Source of the DNA: CAZUDO01 sp964618895 | GTDB lineage: Bacteria; Desulfobacterota; Binatia; DP-6 | Length of the DNA stretch: 64,000 nucleotides | Reading direction: 5' to 3' | Assembly: GCA_964618895.1 (NCBI GenBank) | Contig: CAZUDO010000127.1 | Span: 62,001 to 126,000, forward strand | In this document: piece by piece, positions 42,793-50,549 of the stretch | How the letters are laid out: every line of letters starts with the position of its first letter | Position numbering within the stretch: position 1 is the first letter of the stretch | Notes under the pieces: generated by a model | Seen by the model: only the letters and a program-made list of their open reading frames with translations | Told to the model about the DNA's origin: nothing | The model's database searches: none | Position numbers and translations under genes: made by a program

Positions 42793-44451
42793 CTAGAAAC
42801 TCGAGGCGCTCAGGGTCACGTCCGCGCGCGCCCACGCCTTGCGGAACCGCTCCTCCACCTCGGCGGCTTCCGCATCGGCCTTGCGCGCGCGCAGGCATTT
42901 TGCGAGGCCGTAGAGCGACCAGCCGTTCTCGGGGTTGGTGGCGAGGTCCTCCCGGTAGGCGCTCTCGGCGGCGGACAGGCGGCCGGCCGCGAGCAGCACC
43001 GCGCCCAACTGCTGGCGCACGGGCAGGAACCACGCTGGTGGCTCGTCGTAGTGGAGCGCCGACTCCTCGGCGATCGCCGCATGGAGGTGCCGCACAGACT
43101 CGTCGACCCGTCCGCGGCGGGCGGCGATCTCGCCGTCGAGTGCGTGCGTTGCGAGCCTGAGGAGCGCCGCCGAAGAGTTGAACGAGACCATCGCGTCGCG
43201 CGGCATGGCGGCGGCGATCGCCTTCACGCTATCGCGCGCGACACGGGCCTGCCGCAGCCTCGCGGTCGCCGCGAACGCGAGGCCGCGCGCCCAGTGCCAC
43301 ATGCCGCGCGTGAAGCGAAGATCGGCGGGCGGGGCAGGCTCGGCGAGGATCTCGGGCCAGCGGCCGAAGCGCACCAGCGCGTAGAGCACGGTCGGCGACA
43401 CGAACTCGAGCATCGGCATCTGACGCAGCATCGCGACCGGCACGAGCGGCTCCAACCGCCGGGCGGCCGCCAGCGCCGCCTCGCCGCGGCCGGCGAGGCA
43501 AGCCGCCGACCAGATGAAGTGGATGTTGTGCGGGACATACATCATCGGGTAGAGGCCTTCGGGCTTGTGGGCCGCCACGTAGAGGCTGTCCACCCGCGCC
43601 GCGCGCACGTTGGCGGCTTCGGAGTCGGCGTAGCGGCCGATCCGGTGCCAAATGTGCGCGGGCATGTGAACCAAGTGCCCGGCATCAGGCACGAGGGAGC
43701 CGAGCCGCTCGGCGGAAGGCGCCGCGCGTTCGGGAGTCCGCGACGCCTCGACCGCGTGGATGTAGAAGTGGTTCGCCCCCGGATGGTCGGGCGATCGCCT
43801 GAGCACCGCCTCGAGGGTGGCGACGATCTCGTCGGTGCCCGGGCTGGGCTTGCCATCGTGGGTCCAGAAGTTCCAGGGGTTCAGGTCCATCAGCGCCTCC
43901 GCGAACAACGCGCCCGCGTCGGCATCGGCGGGAAAGCGCTTCCACACCTCGCGCATGGCGTTTACATAGGCCGAGTCCATCGCCACGCGGCTCGGGCGTC
44001 GAGATTCCTTTGGATCGGCGTAGCGCCTCGCCAGGGCCAGGACATAGGCCCGCTCAGCATCGCTCGCCGCGGGCGCGAGCGCGAGAGCCTGCTGCAGGGC
44101 GTCCCAAGCCGGTTGGTCGGCGGTGGAATCCATCGGGAAGTTGATGTTGGGCCCATGGGCGAGGGCGATGCCCCAGAAGACCATCGCGCAGTTGGGATCC
44201 AACTTCGCCGCCTCGCTGAATGCCGCGATCGCCTGCGCGTGGTTGAAACCGTAGGCGAGGACCAGTCCCTGGTCGAAGTAGCGCTGAGCCCCGGGCGAAG
44301 CGGTGGTGATCGGGTGGCGCCAGGCGCCGAGATCGAAGAGCGGCGCCGTGGTCGCGGCCCCGGTCGGCGGTGGGTGTGGGTGGTCCTGGGCAAAGGCGGC
44401 GGGCGCGGCGATGAGCGCGGCGATGCACAGGGGAATGATGCGTGCGAGCAT
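42793..44451 (-). CDS. Exported TPR-repeat protein
   Basis: Start at ATG 44451, before a signal peptide (MLARIIPLCIAALIAAPAAFA); 552 residues. TPR-like helices run throughout: QRYFDQGLVLAYGFNHAQAIAAFSEAAKLDPNCAM at the N-terminus and AAGRLSAAESAYREDLATNPENGWSLYGLAKCL near the C-terminus. The pattern of an initial FDQGL-L-YGFNH matches large periplasmic TPR proteins of environmental bacteria. Conserved HIWHRIGRY and NHFYIHAVEAS histidines may be functional. Role unknown. Confidence 0.75.
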   Translation of the reverse strand: MLARIIPLCIAALIAAPAAFAQDHPHPPPTGAATTAPLFDLGAWRHPITTASPGAQRYFDQGLVLAYGFNHAQAIAAFSEAAKLDPNCAMVFWGIALAHGPNINFPMDSTADQPAWDALQQALALAPAASDAERAYVLALARRYADPKESRRPSRVAMDSAYVNAMREVWKRFPADADAGALFAEALMDLNPWNFWTHDGKPSPGTDEIVATLEAVLRRSPDHPGANHFYIHAVEASRTPERAAPSAERLGSLVPDAGHLVHMPAHIWHRIGRYADSEAANVRAARVDSLYVAAHKPEGLYPMMYVPHNIHFIWSAACLAGRGEAALAAARRLEPLVPVAMLRQMPMLEFVSPTVLYALVRFGRWPEILAEPAPPADLRFTRGMWHWARGLAFAATARLRQARVARDSVKAIAAAMPRDAMVSFNSSAALLRLATHALDGEIAARRGRVDESVRHLHAAIAEESALHYDEPPAWFLPVRQQLGAVLLAAGRLSAAESAYREDLATNPENGWSLYGLAKCLRARKADAEAAEVEERFRKAWARADVTLSASSF

Positions 44452-44642
44452 GGCGTGGCTCCTGCGTGACGTGAGTTCGATCCGGAAAACAGTCCGAAAG
44501 CTAATCGGGGCGGACCGTGCGGTCAACGGCCGGCAGTGGGCGGTGAACTCCCGTCCAGGTAATGCCGATAACCTGCCGGAGATGGCGGACCAGGTCCCGA
44601 CCACTGAGGTCGGTCGGGGCGCCCGGGATGAAGGAGGTCCTC

Positions 44643-45128
44643 ATGTCACATCGGACGATCGCGGTCGTCGCCCTGTCGTTGTGCGCGCTGGCCGCCGCCG
44701 GCTGCGGCGCGAAGCAGCCCGCGCTGCCCCATGCCGTCTACGCGAACTCGATCCCCATCTATCCCGGCGCCGTCCTCGAGAACGTGATGGGGAGCACAAG
44801 CATGGGCGATACGCCCGAGTCCATGTCGGACGGAATGGCCTGGTTCTTCGAGGTCGAGGCCCGGGCCGCCAAGATGGTTGCTTTCTACGAGCGGAAGCTG
44901 CCGAACGCGAAGCGCGATCCTGACTGGGAGGACGGTGTGCGGCTGGTGTGGGCGCCCGAGAACGCGGCGCCCGGCGAAGAGCTTTCGGTGGTGATTGACG
45001 AGAACAAGCTGAGCATTCGGGAAGAGGTCAGGCCCGGCAAGCGCCCGGGAAATCCCAACGAGATGAGTCAGGGCATCGCGTCCGGACTGAGCGGGGCCGC
45101 CGGCGGGGGCTCGAGCGACGACGACTGA
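44643..45128 (+). CDS. Lipoprotein of unknown function
   Basis: The 161-residue protein starts at ATG 44643 with a strong AAGGAGG 5 bases upstream. The signal ends in LAAAGC, a lipobox with Cys at about residue 21. The mature part has IPIYPGAVLENVMG, then MAWFFEVEARAAKMVAFYERKLPNA, a pattern seen in small exported proteins that sense or bind ligands, and a low-complexity end GLSGAAGGGSSDDD. Divergent from the TPR gene across 191 bases with no certain promoter. Confidence 0.7.
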   Translation: MSHRTIAVVALSLCALAAAGCGAKQPALPHAVYANSIPIYPGAVLENVMGSTSMGDTPESMSDGMAWFFEVEARAAKMVAFYERKLPNAKRDPDWEDGVRLVWAPENAAPGEELSVVIDENKLSIREEVRPGKRPGNPNEMSQGIASGLSGAAGGGSSDDD

Positions 45129-45205
45129 CTCGTGCAACGGCACCCGTCCGGTGCGGCCGCCGGGTGGAAATTCGAAGATCCGGCCGCTGGTGCGCCGCGA
45201 ACACG

Positions 45206-45233
45206 ACGGGCGGGGTCGAATGACCCCGCCCGT
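45206..45233. terminator. Perfect 12-bp hairpin between convergent genes
   Basis: Arms ACGGGCGGGGTC (45206-45217) and GACCCCGCCCGT (45222-45233) enclose a GAAT tetraloop. It lies 77 bases after the lipoprotein stop and 39 bases beyond the nrdJ stop, in the gap between convergent genes, so it can serve both strands. No T-tract follows. Confidence 0.7.
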
Positions 45234-45272
45234 TCGAATGTCACGCGTGGAACCGACGCGAGTCGCCTGCCG

Positions 45273-48200
45273 CTACGAACAGCCCAGCGAGTTCCCGCAG
45301 TTGAGACACTTGTAGCAGGTGCCGTTGCGAATGGTGATGTGCCCGCACAGGTCGCAGATCGGGGCGTCGCCCGGGAACTTGGCCAGCATCGCGTCCTGTC
45401 CGCTCTCAACCGCAATGTGAGGCCGGCGCGCTGAAGACGGCGCCGCCGCCAACGACGCCGTTGCCGCCGGCGCGGCGGGCGAATCCTTCTTGCCGTGACC
45501 GTGCCCGTTCGGGCCGCGGTGATGCTCGAACCCGACCGGCTTGCCGGTGGCGTGCTCGACCGTGCGCACCATGCCGAGCTCCTCGGGCTTCACCTGCGCG
45601 AGATCGGTGCGATCCAGGTACTCGAGCCCGAGCACGCGGAACACGTAGTCCACGACGCTGGTGCACAGCCGGATGTTGTCGTGCCCGTCCACCCGGCCGT
45701 GCGGCTCGAAGCGCGTGAACGTGAACTGGTCCACCAGGTCGTTGAGCGGCACGCCGTACTGGAGACCCACCGAGACCGCGATGGCGAAGCAGTTCATCAT
45801 GCTCCGGAACGCCGCGCCCTCCTTGTGCATATCAATGAAGATCTCGCCCACCGTGCCGTCTTCATACTCGCCGGTGCGCAGGAACACCTTGTGGCCGCTG
45901 ATGCGCGACTCCTGCGTGAAGCCGTGGCGCCGCTTGGGCAGCCGCCGCCGGCGCAGCTTGGGATGGGTGGGCTCGACGGCCGGCTCCTCGAGCTTCTTGC
46001 CGGTGACGAGCGGCTGCGACAGCTTGCTGCCGTCGCGGTAGAGGGCCACCGCCTTGATCCCCGAGCGCCACGATTCGAAGTAGATCTGCTCGACGTCCTT
46101 GACGGTGGCGTCGTTCGGCAGATTGACGGTCTTGCTGATGGCCCCCGAGATGAACGGTTGGACGGCCGCCATCATGCGAATGTGGCCGGTCGCATGGATG
46201 AAGCGCGTGCCGAAGGGGCCGCACCGGTTGGCGCAGTCGAAGGCCGGCAGGTGCGACGGCGACAGGCCGGGCGCCCCCTCGACCGTGAGGCTGCCGCAGA
46301 TCGCGGCGTTGGCCTCGGCGATCTGGTCGTCGGTGTAGCCGAGAACCGTGAGCGCGCAGAAGGTCGGCTTCTCGCGCTCCTGCATGCTGACGCCGAGGCG
46401 CGTGAGGGTGTCGTCGTTCATCACCCCGCGCACGAAGGCGAAACGCACGTCGAGCATGCCCGGCAGGGTCCTTTCGATGTGGTCAATCTCGGGCCCGGCG
46501 AGCCCCCGCTCGGTCAGCGTGGCGCGATTGATTTGGGGCGCGTCCAGGAGCGAGCCCGTGCCCAGCGCGTAGCGGATGATGCGCGCGATGGCCGGGTCGT
46601 CGTAGCCCAGGCGCCGGAGCGCCCCCGGCACCGACTGGTTGACGATCTTGAAGTAGCCGCCGCCGGCCAGCTTCTTGAACTTGACCAGCGCGAAGTCCGG
46701 CTCGACCCCGGTGGTGTCGCAGTCCATGAGCAGGCCGATGGTGCCGGTCGGCGCCAGCACGGTGGCCTGCGCGTTGCGGTACCCGTGCAGTCCCCCCAGG
46801 GCGAGCGCCCGGTCCCAGCACTCGATCCCCGCCGCTCTCAGATCCCGCGGGGCGAGCGAAGCGTCAATCGTGCGCGCCGCCTCGCGGTGCAGGCGGATGA
46901 CTTCGAGCATGCTCTCGCGGTTGACCGCGAAGCCCTCGAACGCTCCTTTGCTGGCGGCCATCTCGGCCGACAGCGCGTAGGCCTCGCCGGTCAGGAGCGC
47001 GGTCAGACACGCCGCGGTGGCGCGCGCCCCCTCGCTGTCGTAGGGCAGTCCCTGCATCATCAGCAGCGTGCCGAGGTTGGCGTAGCCGAGGCCCAGCGGC
47101 CGGAACTCGTACGAGCGCTTGGCGATGGTCTCGGTCGGGTAGGAGGCGAGCCCGACCAGGATCTCCTGGGCGAGAAAGAACACGCGGATCGCGTGCTTGT
47201 AACCGTCAATGTCGAAGGTGCCGTCCGCGCGCATGAACTTCATCAGGTTCACGCTCGCGAGGTTGCAGGAGGTGTTGTCCAAGAAAACAAATTCGGAGCA
47301 CGGATTCGTCGCGTTGATCCGATCCGTGGTCTTGCAGGTGTGCCAGCGCTGGATGGTGTCGTCGAACTGGACGCCCGGATCGGCGCACTTCCAGGCGGAC
47401 TCGGCGATCTCGCGCCACAGCTCGCGGGCGCGCAGGGTCTCGTGCACCTGGCCGGTGGTGCGGAAGGTCGTCTGCCACGACCCGTCGTTCACCACCCCGT
47501 CCATGAACGCGTCGGATATGCGCACGGAGTTGTTCGAGTTTTGCCCCGAGACGGTGCCGTAGGCCTCGCCGTTAAAGTCCGAGGAGTAGCCGGCGGCGAC
47601 CAGGGCCGCCACCTTCTTCTCCTCGCGCATCTTCCAGCGGATGAAATCGAGGATCTCGGGGTGGTCCATGTCGAGCACCACCATCTTGGCGGCGCGCCGC
47701 GTGGTGCCGCCCGACTTGGTGGCGCCGGCGCCGCGGTCGAGCACTTCGAGGAACGACATCAGCCCCGAGGAGGTGCCGCCGCCCGAGAGCTTCTCCATGC
47801 GGCCGCGCAGCTTGGAGAAATTCGTGCCCGTGCCGGAGCCGAATTTGAAGACCCGCGCCTCGTTCCGGGCCAGCTCGAAGATGGACATGAGGTCGTCGCC
47901 CACCGACTGGATGAAGCAGGCCGAGATCTGGGGCTTCGAGTAGGAGTCCTCGGTGACCCGCACCTCGCGGGTGGTGGGGTCGAAATAGAAGTTCCCGCCC
48001 GAGCCGGCGATGCCGTACTCATGGTAGAGGCCGCAGTTGAACCACACCGGCGAGTTGAACGCGCCGATCTGGTTCACCAGCAGATAGGCGAGTTCCGCCT
48101 CGAAGGCGTCGGCGTCCTCGATGGTCGCGAAGTAGCCCCCCTGGGACTCGCCGTCGCGGCGGACGGTGCGGGCGATCCGCCTAACCACCTGGCGCACACT

Positions 48201-48479
48201 GGTTTCGTGCCCAGGCGATCCCGGCAGCCCGGCCTTGCGGAAGTACTTGCTCACCACGATGTCGGTGGCGAGCTGAGACCAGCCGGCCGGCACCTCGACG
48301 TCATCCATCTGGAAGACCACCGAACCGTCGGGATTGGAGATGACGGTGCGGCGCTTCTCCCAGCGGATCTCGTCGAGCGGATCAACGCCCGGTCGCGTGT
48401 GACGACGCTGCACACGCAAGCCCGAGGCGTTGGCGGCGGTGGACGGTGTGACGGTGCCGGCCTGGTAAGTCTGATTCAT
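45273..48479 (-). CDS. nrdJ: Adenosylcobalamin-dependent ribonucleotide reductase (class II)
   Basis: The 1068-residue enzyme starts at ATG 48479 after a strong GGGAGG. It reduces ribonucleotides to deoxyribonucleotides with an AdoCbl-generated thiyl radical. Visible blocks are the N-terminal redox Cys in SACFIQSV, the specificity/active region GSGTGTNFSKLRG, the radical-cysteine block NPCSEFVFLDNTSCNLAS, and GTIGLLMDCDTTGVEP in the barrel. A large C-terminal extension holds a conserved TSCPD-like domain (EIFIDMHKEGAAFRSMMNCFAIA) and a zinc ribbon, CDLCGHITIRNGTCYKC and CGNSLGC. Works without oxygen sensitivity or need of a partner subunit. Confidence 0.95.
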   Translation of the reverse strand: MNQTYQAGTVTPSTAANASGLRVQRRHTRPGVDPLDEIRWEKRRTVISNPDGSVVFQMDDVEVPAGWSQLATDIVVSKYFRKAGLPGSPGHETSVRQVVRRIARTVRRDGESQGGYFATIEDADAFEAELAYLLVNQIGAFNSPVWFNCGLYHEYGIAGSGGNFYFDPTTREVRVTEDSYSKPQISACFIQSVGDDLMSIFELARNEARVFKFGSGTGTNFSKLRGRMEKLSGGGTSSGLMSFLEVLDRGAGATKSGGTTRRAAKMVVLDMDHPEILDFIRWKMREEKKVAALVAAGYSSDFNGEAYGTVSGQNSNNSVRISDAFMDGVVNDGSWQTTFRTTGQVHETLRARELWREIAESAWKCADPGVQFDDTIQRWHTCKTTDRINATNPCSEFVFLDNTSCNLASVNLMKFMRADGTFDIDGYKHAIRVFFLAQEILVGLASYPTETIAKRSYEFRPLGLGYANLGTLLMMQGLPYDSEGARATAACLTALLTGEAYALSAEMAASKGAFEGFAVNRESMLEVIRLHREAARTIDASLAPRDLRAAGIECWDRALALGGLHGYRNAQATVLAPTGTIGLLMDCDTTGVEPDFALVKFKKLAGGGYFKIVNQSVPGALRRLGYDDPAIARIIRYALGTGSLLDAPQINRATLTERGLAGPEIDHIERTLPGMLDVRFAFVRGVMNDDTLTRLGVSMQEREKPTFCALTVLGYTDDQIAEANAAICGSLTVEGAPGLSPSHLPAFDCANRCGPFGTRFIHATGHIRMMAAVQPFISGAISKTVNLPNDATVKDVEQIYFESWRSGIKAVALYRDGSKLSQPLVTGKKLEEPAVEPTHPKLRRRRLPKRRHGFTQESRISGHKVFLRTGEYEDGTVGEIFIDMHKEGAAFRSMMNCFAIAVSVGLQYGVPLNDLVDQFTFTRFEPHGRVDGHDNIRLCTSVVDYVFRVLGLEYLDRTDLAQVKPEELGMVRTVEHATGKPVGFEHHRGPNGHGHGKKDSPAAPAATASLAAAPSSARRPHIAVESGQDAMLAKFPGDAPICDLCGHITIRNGTCYKCLNCGNSLGCS

Positions 48480-48689
48480 TGGGGACCTCCCTGGTCCTCG
48501 CGAGATTTGCACCCTACCGAAGTTCGATCAGACCGGGACGGCCGCGCTCTGGGGAACAGCGGAGACAGAACGGTGAGCCGGCTCGGTGTGACCCGCGACG
48601 ACGATTCCTGACGACTTGTCGATTGCGTGATTGGAGGGATGCTCTCCGCTCGCATGCGAGGAGTCGATTCGTTGCGAACGGTGCCGTCG

Positions 48690-48695
48690 TTTATA
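48690..48695 (-). promoter_or_regulatory. Extended -10 of nrdJ
   Basis: The minus strand reads TGG-TATAAA with a suboptimal TTGCGC 19 bases before it. It is the only AT-rich hexamer of this quality within 500 bases upstream of nrdJ. Confidence 0.35.
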
Positions 48696-48920
48696 CCATC
48701 CCGCGCCCGGTTGTGCGCAAGCGAGAAATTCTCCACGAACGATGCGGTCGCGAGAGGGGTCGCATCGATTCGCGCAGCAACGATGAGAGCGCGCGGCGTC
48801 GGCGTGAACTTCGTCCGCACGGTGAGCACGAGGCGTGCCGCGCCGAAGCGCACGTGTCCGCGGGATGTGCTCACACGACGAACGATTGATCGCGCGCGAT
48901 TCGCGCCGAGCATTGCAGGT

Positions 48921-49002
48921 GGATCGTATCGTTCAATTCCGCGCAGCGATGGCGAGACGAGCGGATCGTATCGTTCAATTCCGCGCAGCGATGGCGAGAC
49001 GA
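48921..49002. repeat. Two-copy 42-bp tandem repeat
   Basis: A 40-base unit beginning GGATCGTATCGTTCAATT occurs identically at 48921-48960 and 48963-49002, with a 42-base period. Identity is complete, so the duplication is recent or maintained. 42 is a multiple of 3, so the overlapping minus-strand frame repeats SPSLRGIERYDP. Confidence 0.9.
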
Positions 49003-49223
49003 AGGGAGATGCTTCGCAGGATGACCGCGCGCGATGGTTCACGCGCGCGCCGGGACGAACGCCTTGCTCAGATGACATGAGGAGTTCCGTTTCCGGGGGA
49101 GCCGCGCGCGTTCGTGCGCGCGACCCGGGTGTGTGCGGGGATGACTCGGGCGGGGGTCGAGGCGGCCACTATAAGGGAGACCCCGCACGGTGCACAAGCG
49201 TGCAGTCTTGAGTGCGGCGGGTC

Positions 49224-50291
49224 CTACCGGGGGCCGGGATCTTCCGCGCGCGGCCGGAAAGCCGAGCGCCGAAGCGCGCGCGCGGGGGAAAAGTTCCTGG
49301 GGGTGGCAAGCGTGGACCGGGAAGCGGCCGGGCGTGGCGTCCCGACCTGGCCGTTCAGGGCCACGCGCAGCTCGCGGATCACCTCGCGCAGGCCGGTCTC
49401 GAGCGGGGTGCGCGGCCGCCAGCCGAGCAGCGCATGGGCCTTCGCGATGTCGGGGCGCCGCAATCGTGGGTCGTCGCCCACGGCGGGCGGGGTGAAGACG
49501 AACGGCGACTTGGACTCCACCAGCCTCCGGACCATCTCGGCGATCTCCATCACCGTATGCTCTTCGGGGTTGCCCAGGTTGATCACCTCGCCCCGCGCCC
49601 GATCGGATTTCATGACCAGGCCCAGCCCCTCCACCAGGTCGGTGACGAAGCACAGCGATCGGGTCTGCATGCCGTCCCCGTAGACGGTCATCGGCACATG
49701 ACGCAGCGCCTGGGTGATGAAATTGACCACCACCCGTCCGTCGCACGGGTCGGCGCGGGTCCCAAAGGTGTTGAAGATGCGAACGATCCTGCCGTCCAGA
49801 CCGCGGCTCCGCACGTAGGCCATCGTCATCGCCTCGCCGAAGCGCTTCGATTCGTCGTAGGTCGAGCGCGGCCCGATCGGACTCACGTTGCCGCGGTAGT
49901 CCTCGCGCTGCGGGTGCTGGAGCGGATCGCCGTAGATCTCGGAGGTGCTGGCGAAGAGGAACCGCGCCCCGTGGGCAAGGGCGAGCTCGATGAGCCGGCG
50001 GGTGCCGACGCTATTGGCGAGCATGGTTTCGATCGGGAGTCGCGCGTATCCGATCGGGCTGGCCGGGCTCGCCAGGTGAAAGACCCGATCCACGGGCCCG
50101 ACGTCGGGGAGCTCGAGGGTGACGTCATGCTGGAGAAACCTGAAGTCGGGGTGACGCGCGAACCCCGCGAGGTTTTGCGCGCGACCGGTTGCCAGGTTGT
50201 CGAGGCAGACGACCCGATGCCCGGCCCGCAGCAGCGCCTCGCAGAGGTGAGAACCGATCATGCCGGCGCCACCGGCGACCAGAGTGTTCAA
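49224..50291 (-). CDS. UDP-glucuronate decarboxylase-like extended SDR
   Basis: This 355-residue protein starts at TTG 50291, directly before the NAD-binding strand (NTLVAGGAGMIGSHLCEALL), since no ATG or GTG fits better. The UXS pattern follows: HLASPASPIGYARLP, FASTSEIYGDP, HPQREDYRGNVSPIGPRS, the catalytic YDESKRFGEA, and RIFNTFG-R. It would make UDP-xylose for surface glycans. About 45 extra C-terminal residues are Arg/Ala-rich. It is divergent from the GH/GT2 fusion gene. Confidence 0.87.
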   Translation of the reverse strand: MNTLVAGGAGMIGSHLCEALLRAGHRVVCLDNLATGRAQNLAGFARHPDFRFLQHDVTLELPDVGPVDRVFHLASPASPIGYARLPIETMLANSVGTRRLIELALAHGARFLFASTSEIYGDPLQHPQREDYRGNVSPIGPRSTYDESKRFGEAMTMAYVRSRGLDGRIVRIFNTFGTRADPCDGRVVVNFITQALRHVPMTVYGDGMQTRSLCFVTDLVEGLGLVMKSDRARGEVINLGNPEEHTVMEIAEMVRRLVESKSPFVFTPPAVGDDPRLRRPDIAKAHALLGWRPRTPLETGLREVIRELRVALNGQVGTPRPAASRSTLATPRNFSPARALRRSAFRPRAEDPGPR

Positions 50292-50438
50292 GGGAGCATG
50301 TCCTTCGCGGAGGCGCGACTTGTGGCGGTGACCGGCGTGATGGATGAGCAATGGCTTGGGCCCGACGGAGGGCCGGAAAGCCTGGTGGTGGTGGCGTCGC
50401 CCGCAGTTGAACGGCCTGAGGGTTTCACGGCCGCGACT

Positions 50439-50468
50439 ATGATATGCTATGTCATCGCAATGTAACAA
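50439..50468 (-). promoter_or_regulatory. Putative promoter of the SDR gene
   Basis: TTGTTA (50468-50463) and TATCAT (50444-50439) are 18 bases apart on the minus strand, in an AT-rich island of an otherwise GC-rich intergenic region. The island probably also serves the divergent gene at 50550. Confidence 0.4.
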
Positions 50469-50549
50469 GACGTATTAATATGACGCTCTGAATGATGAAC
50501 GTCAGCCGATGTTCCGGCGACCCGCCCCCGGAAACCCCTGAAATCCACC

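Larger units (their letters stand above)
48480..49223 (-). promoter_or_regulatory. Long nrdJ upstream region without assignable gene
   Basis: The 744 bases upstream of nrdJ hold no gene I can support. A minus-strand extended -10 (TGG-TATAAA, 48698-48690) implies a 200-base leader. No B12-box (GCCACTG) of the cobalamin riboswitch and no clear NrdR box was found by eye. An Arg/Ser-rich frame 49078-48476 abuts nrdJ with an ATGA overlap but lacks coding character. A tandem repeat is inside (next entry). Confidence 0.4.

Noticed and set aside
42277..44469. 730-codon plus-strand frame opposite the TPR gene and peptide locus
   Set aside because: Arg/His-rich composition typical of antisense frames; the TPR gene with signal peptide on the other strand explains the sequence.
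45495..48611. 1038-codon plus-strand frame opposite nrdJ
   Set aside because: It is antisense to a complete, well-conserved enzyme and has the His/Arg/Val-rich composition of high-GC shadow frames.
48480..48690. Cobalamin riboswitch in the nrdJ leader
   Set aside because: No B12-box or other conserved core was found by eye.
48921..49002. Two-copy direct repeat considered as a CRISPR remnant
   Set aside because: Only two units, a 2-base separation and no spacer; no cas gene is present.
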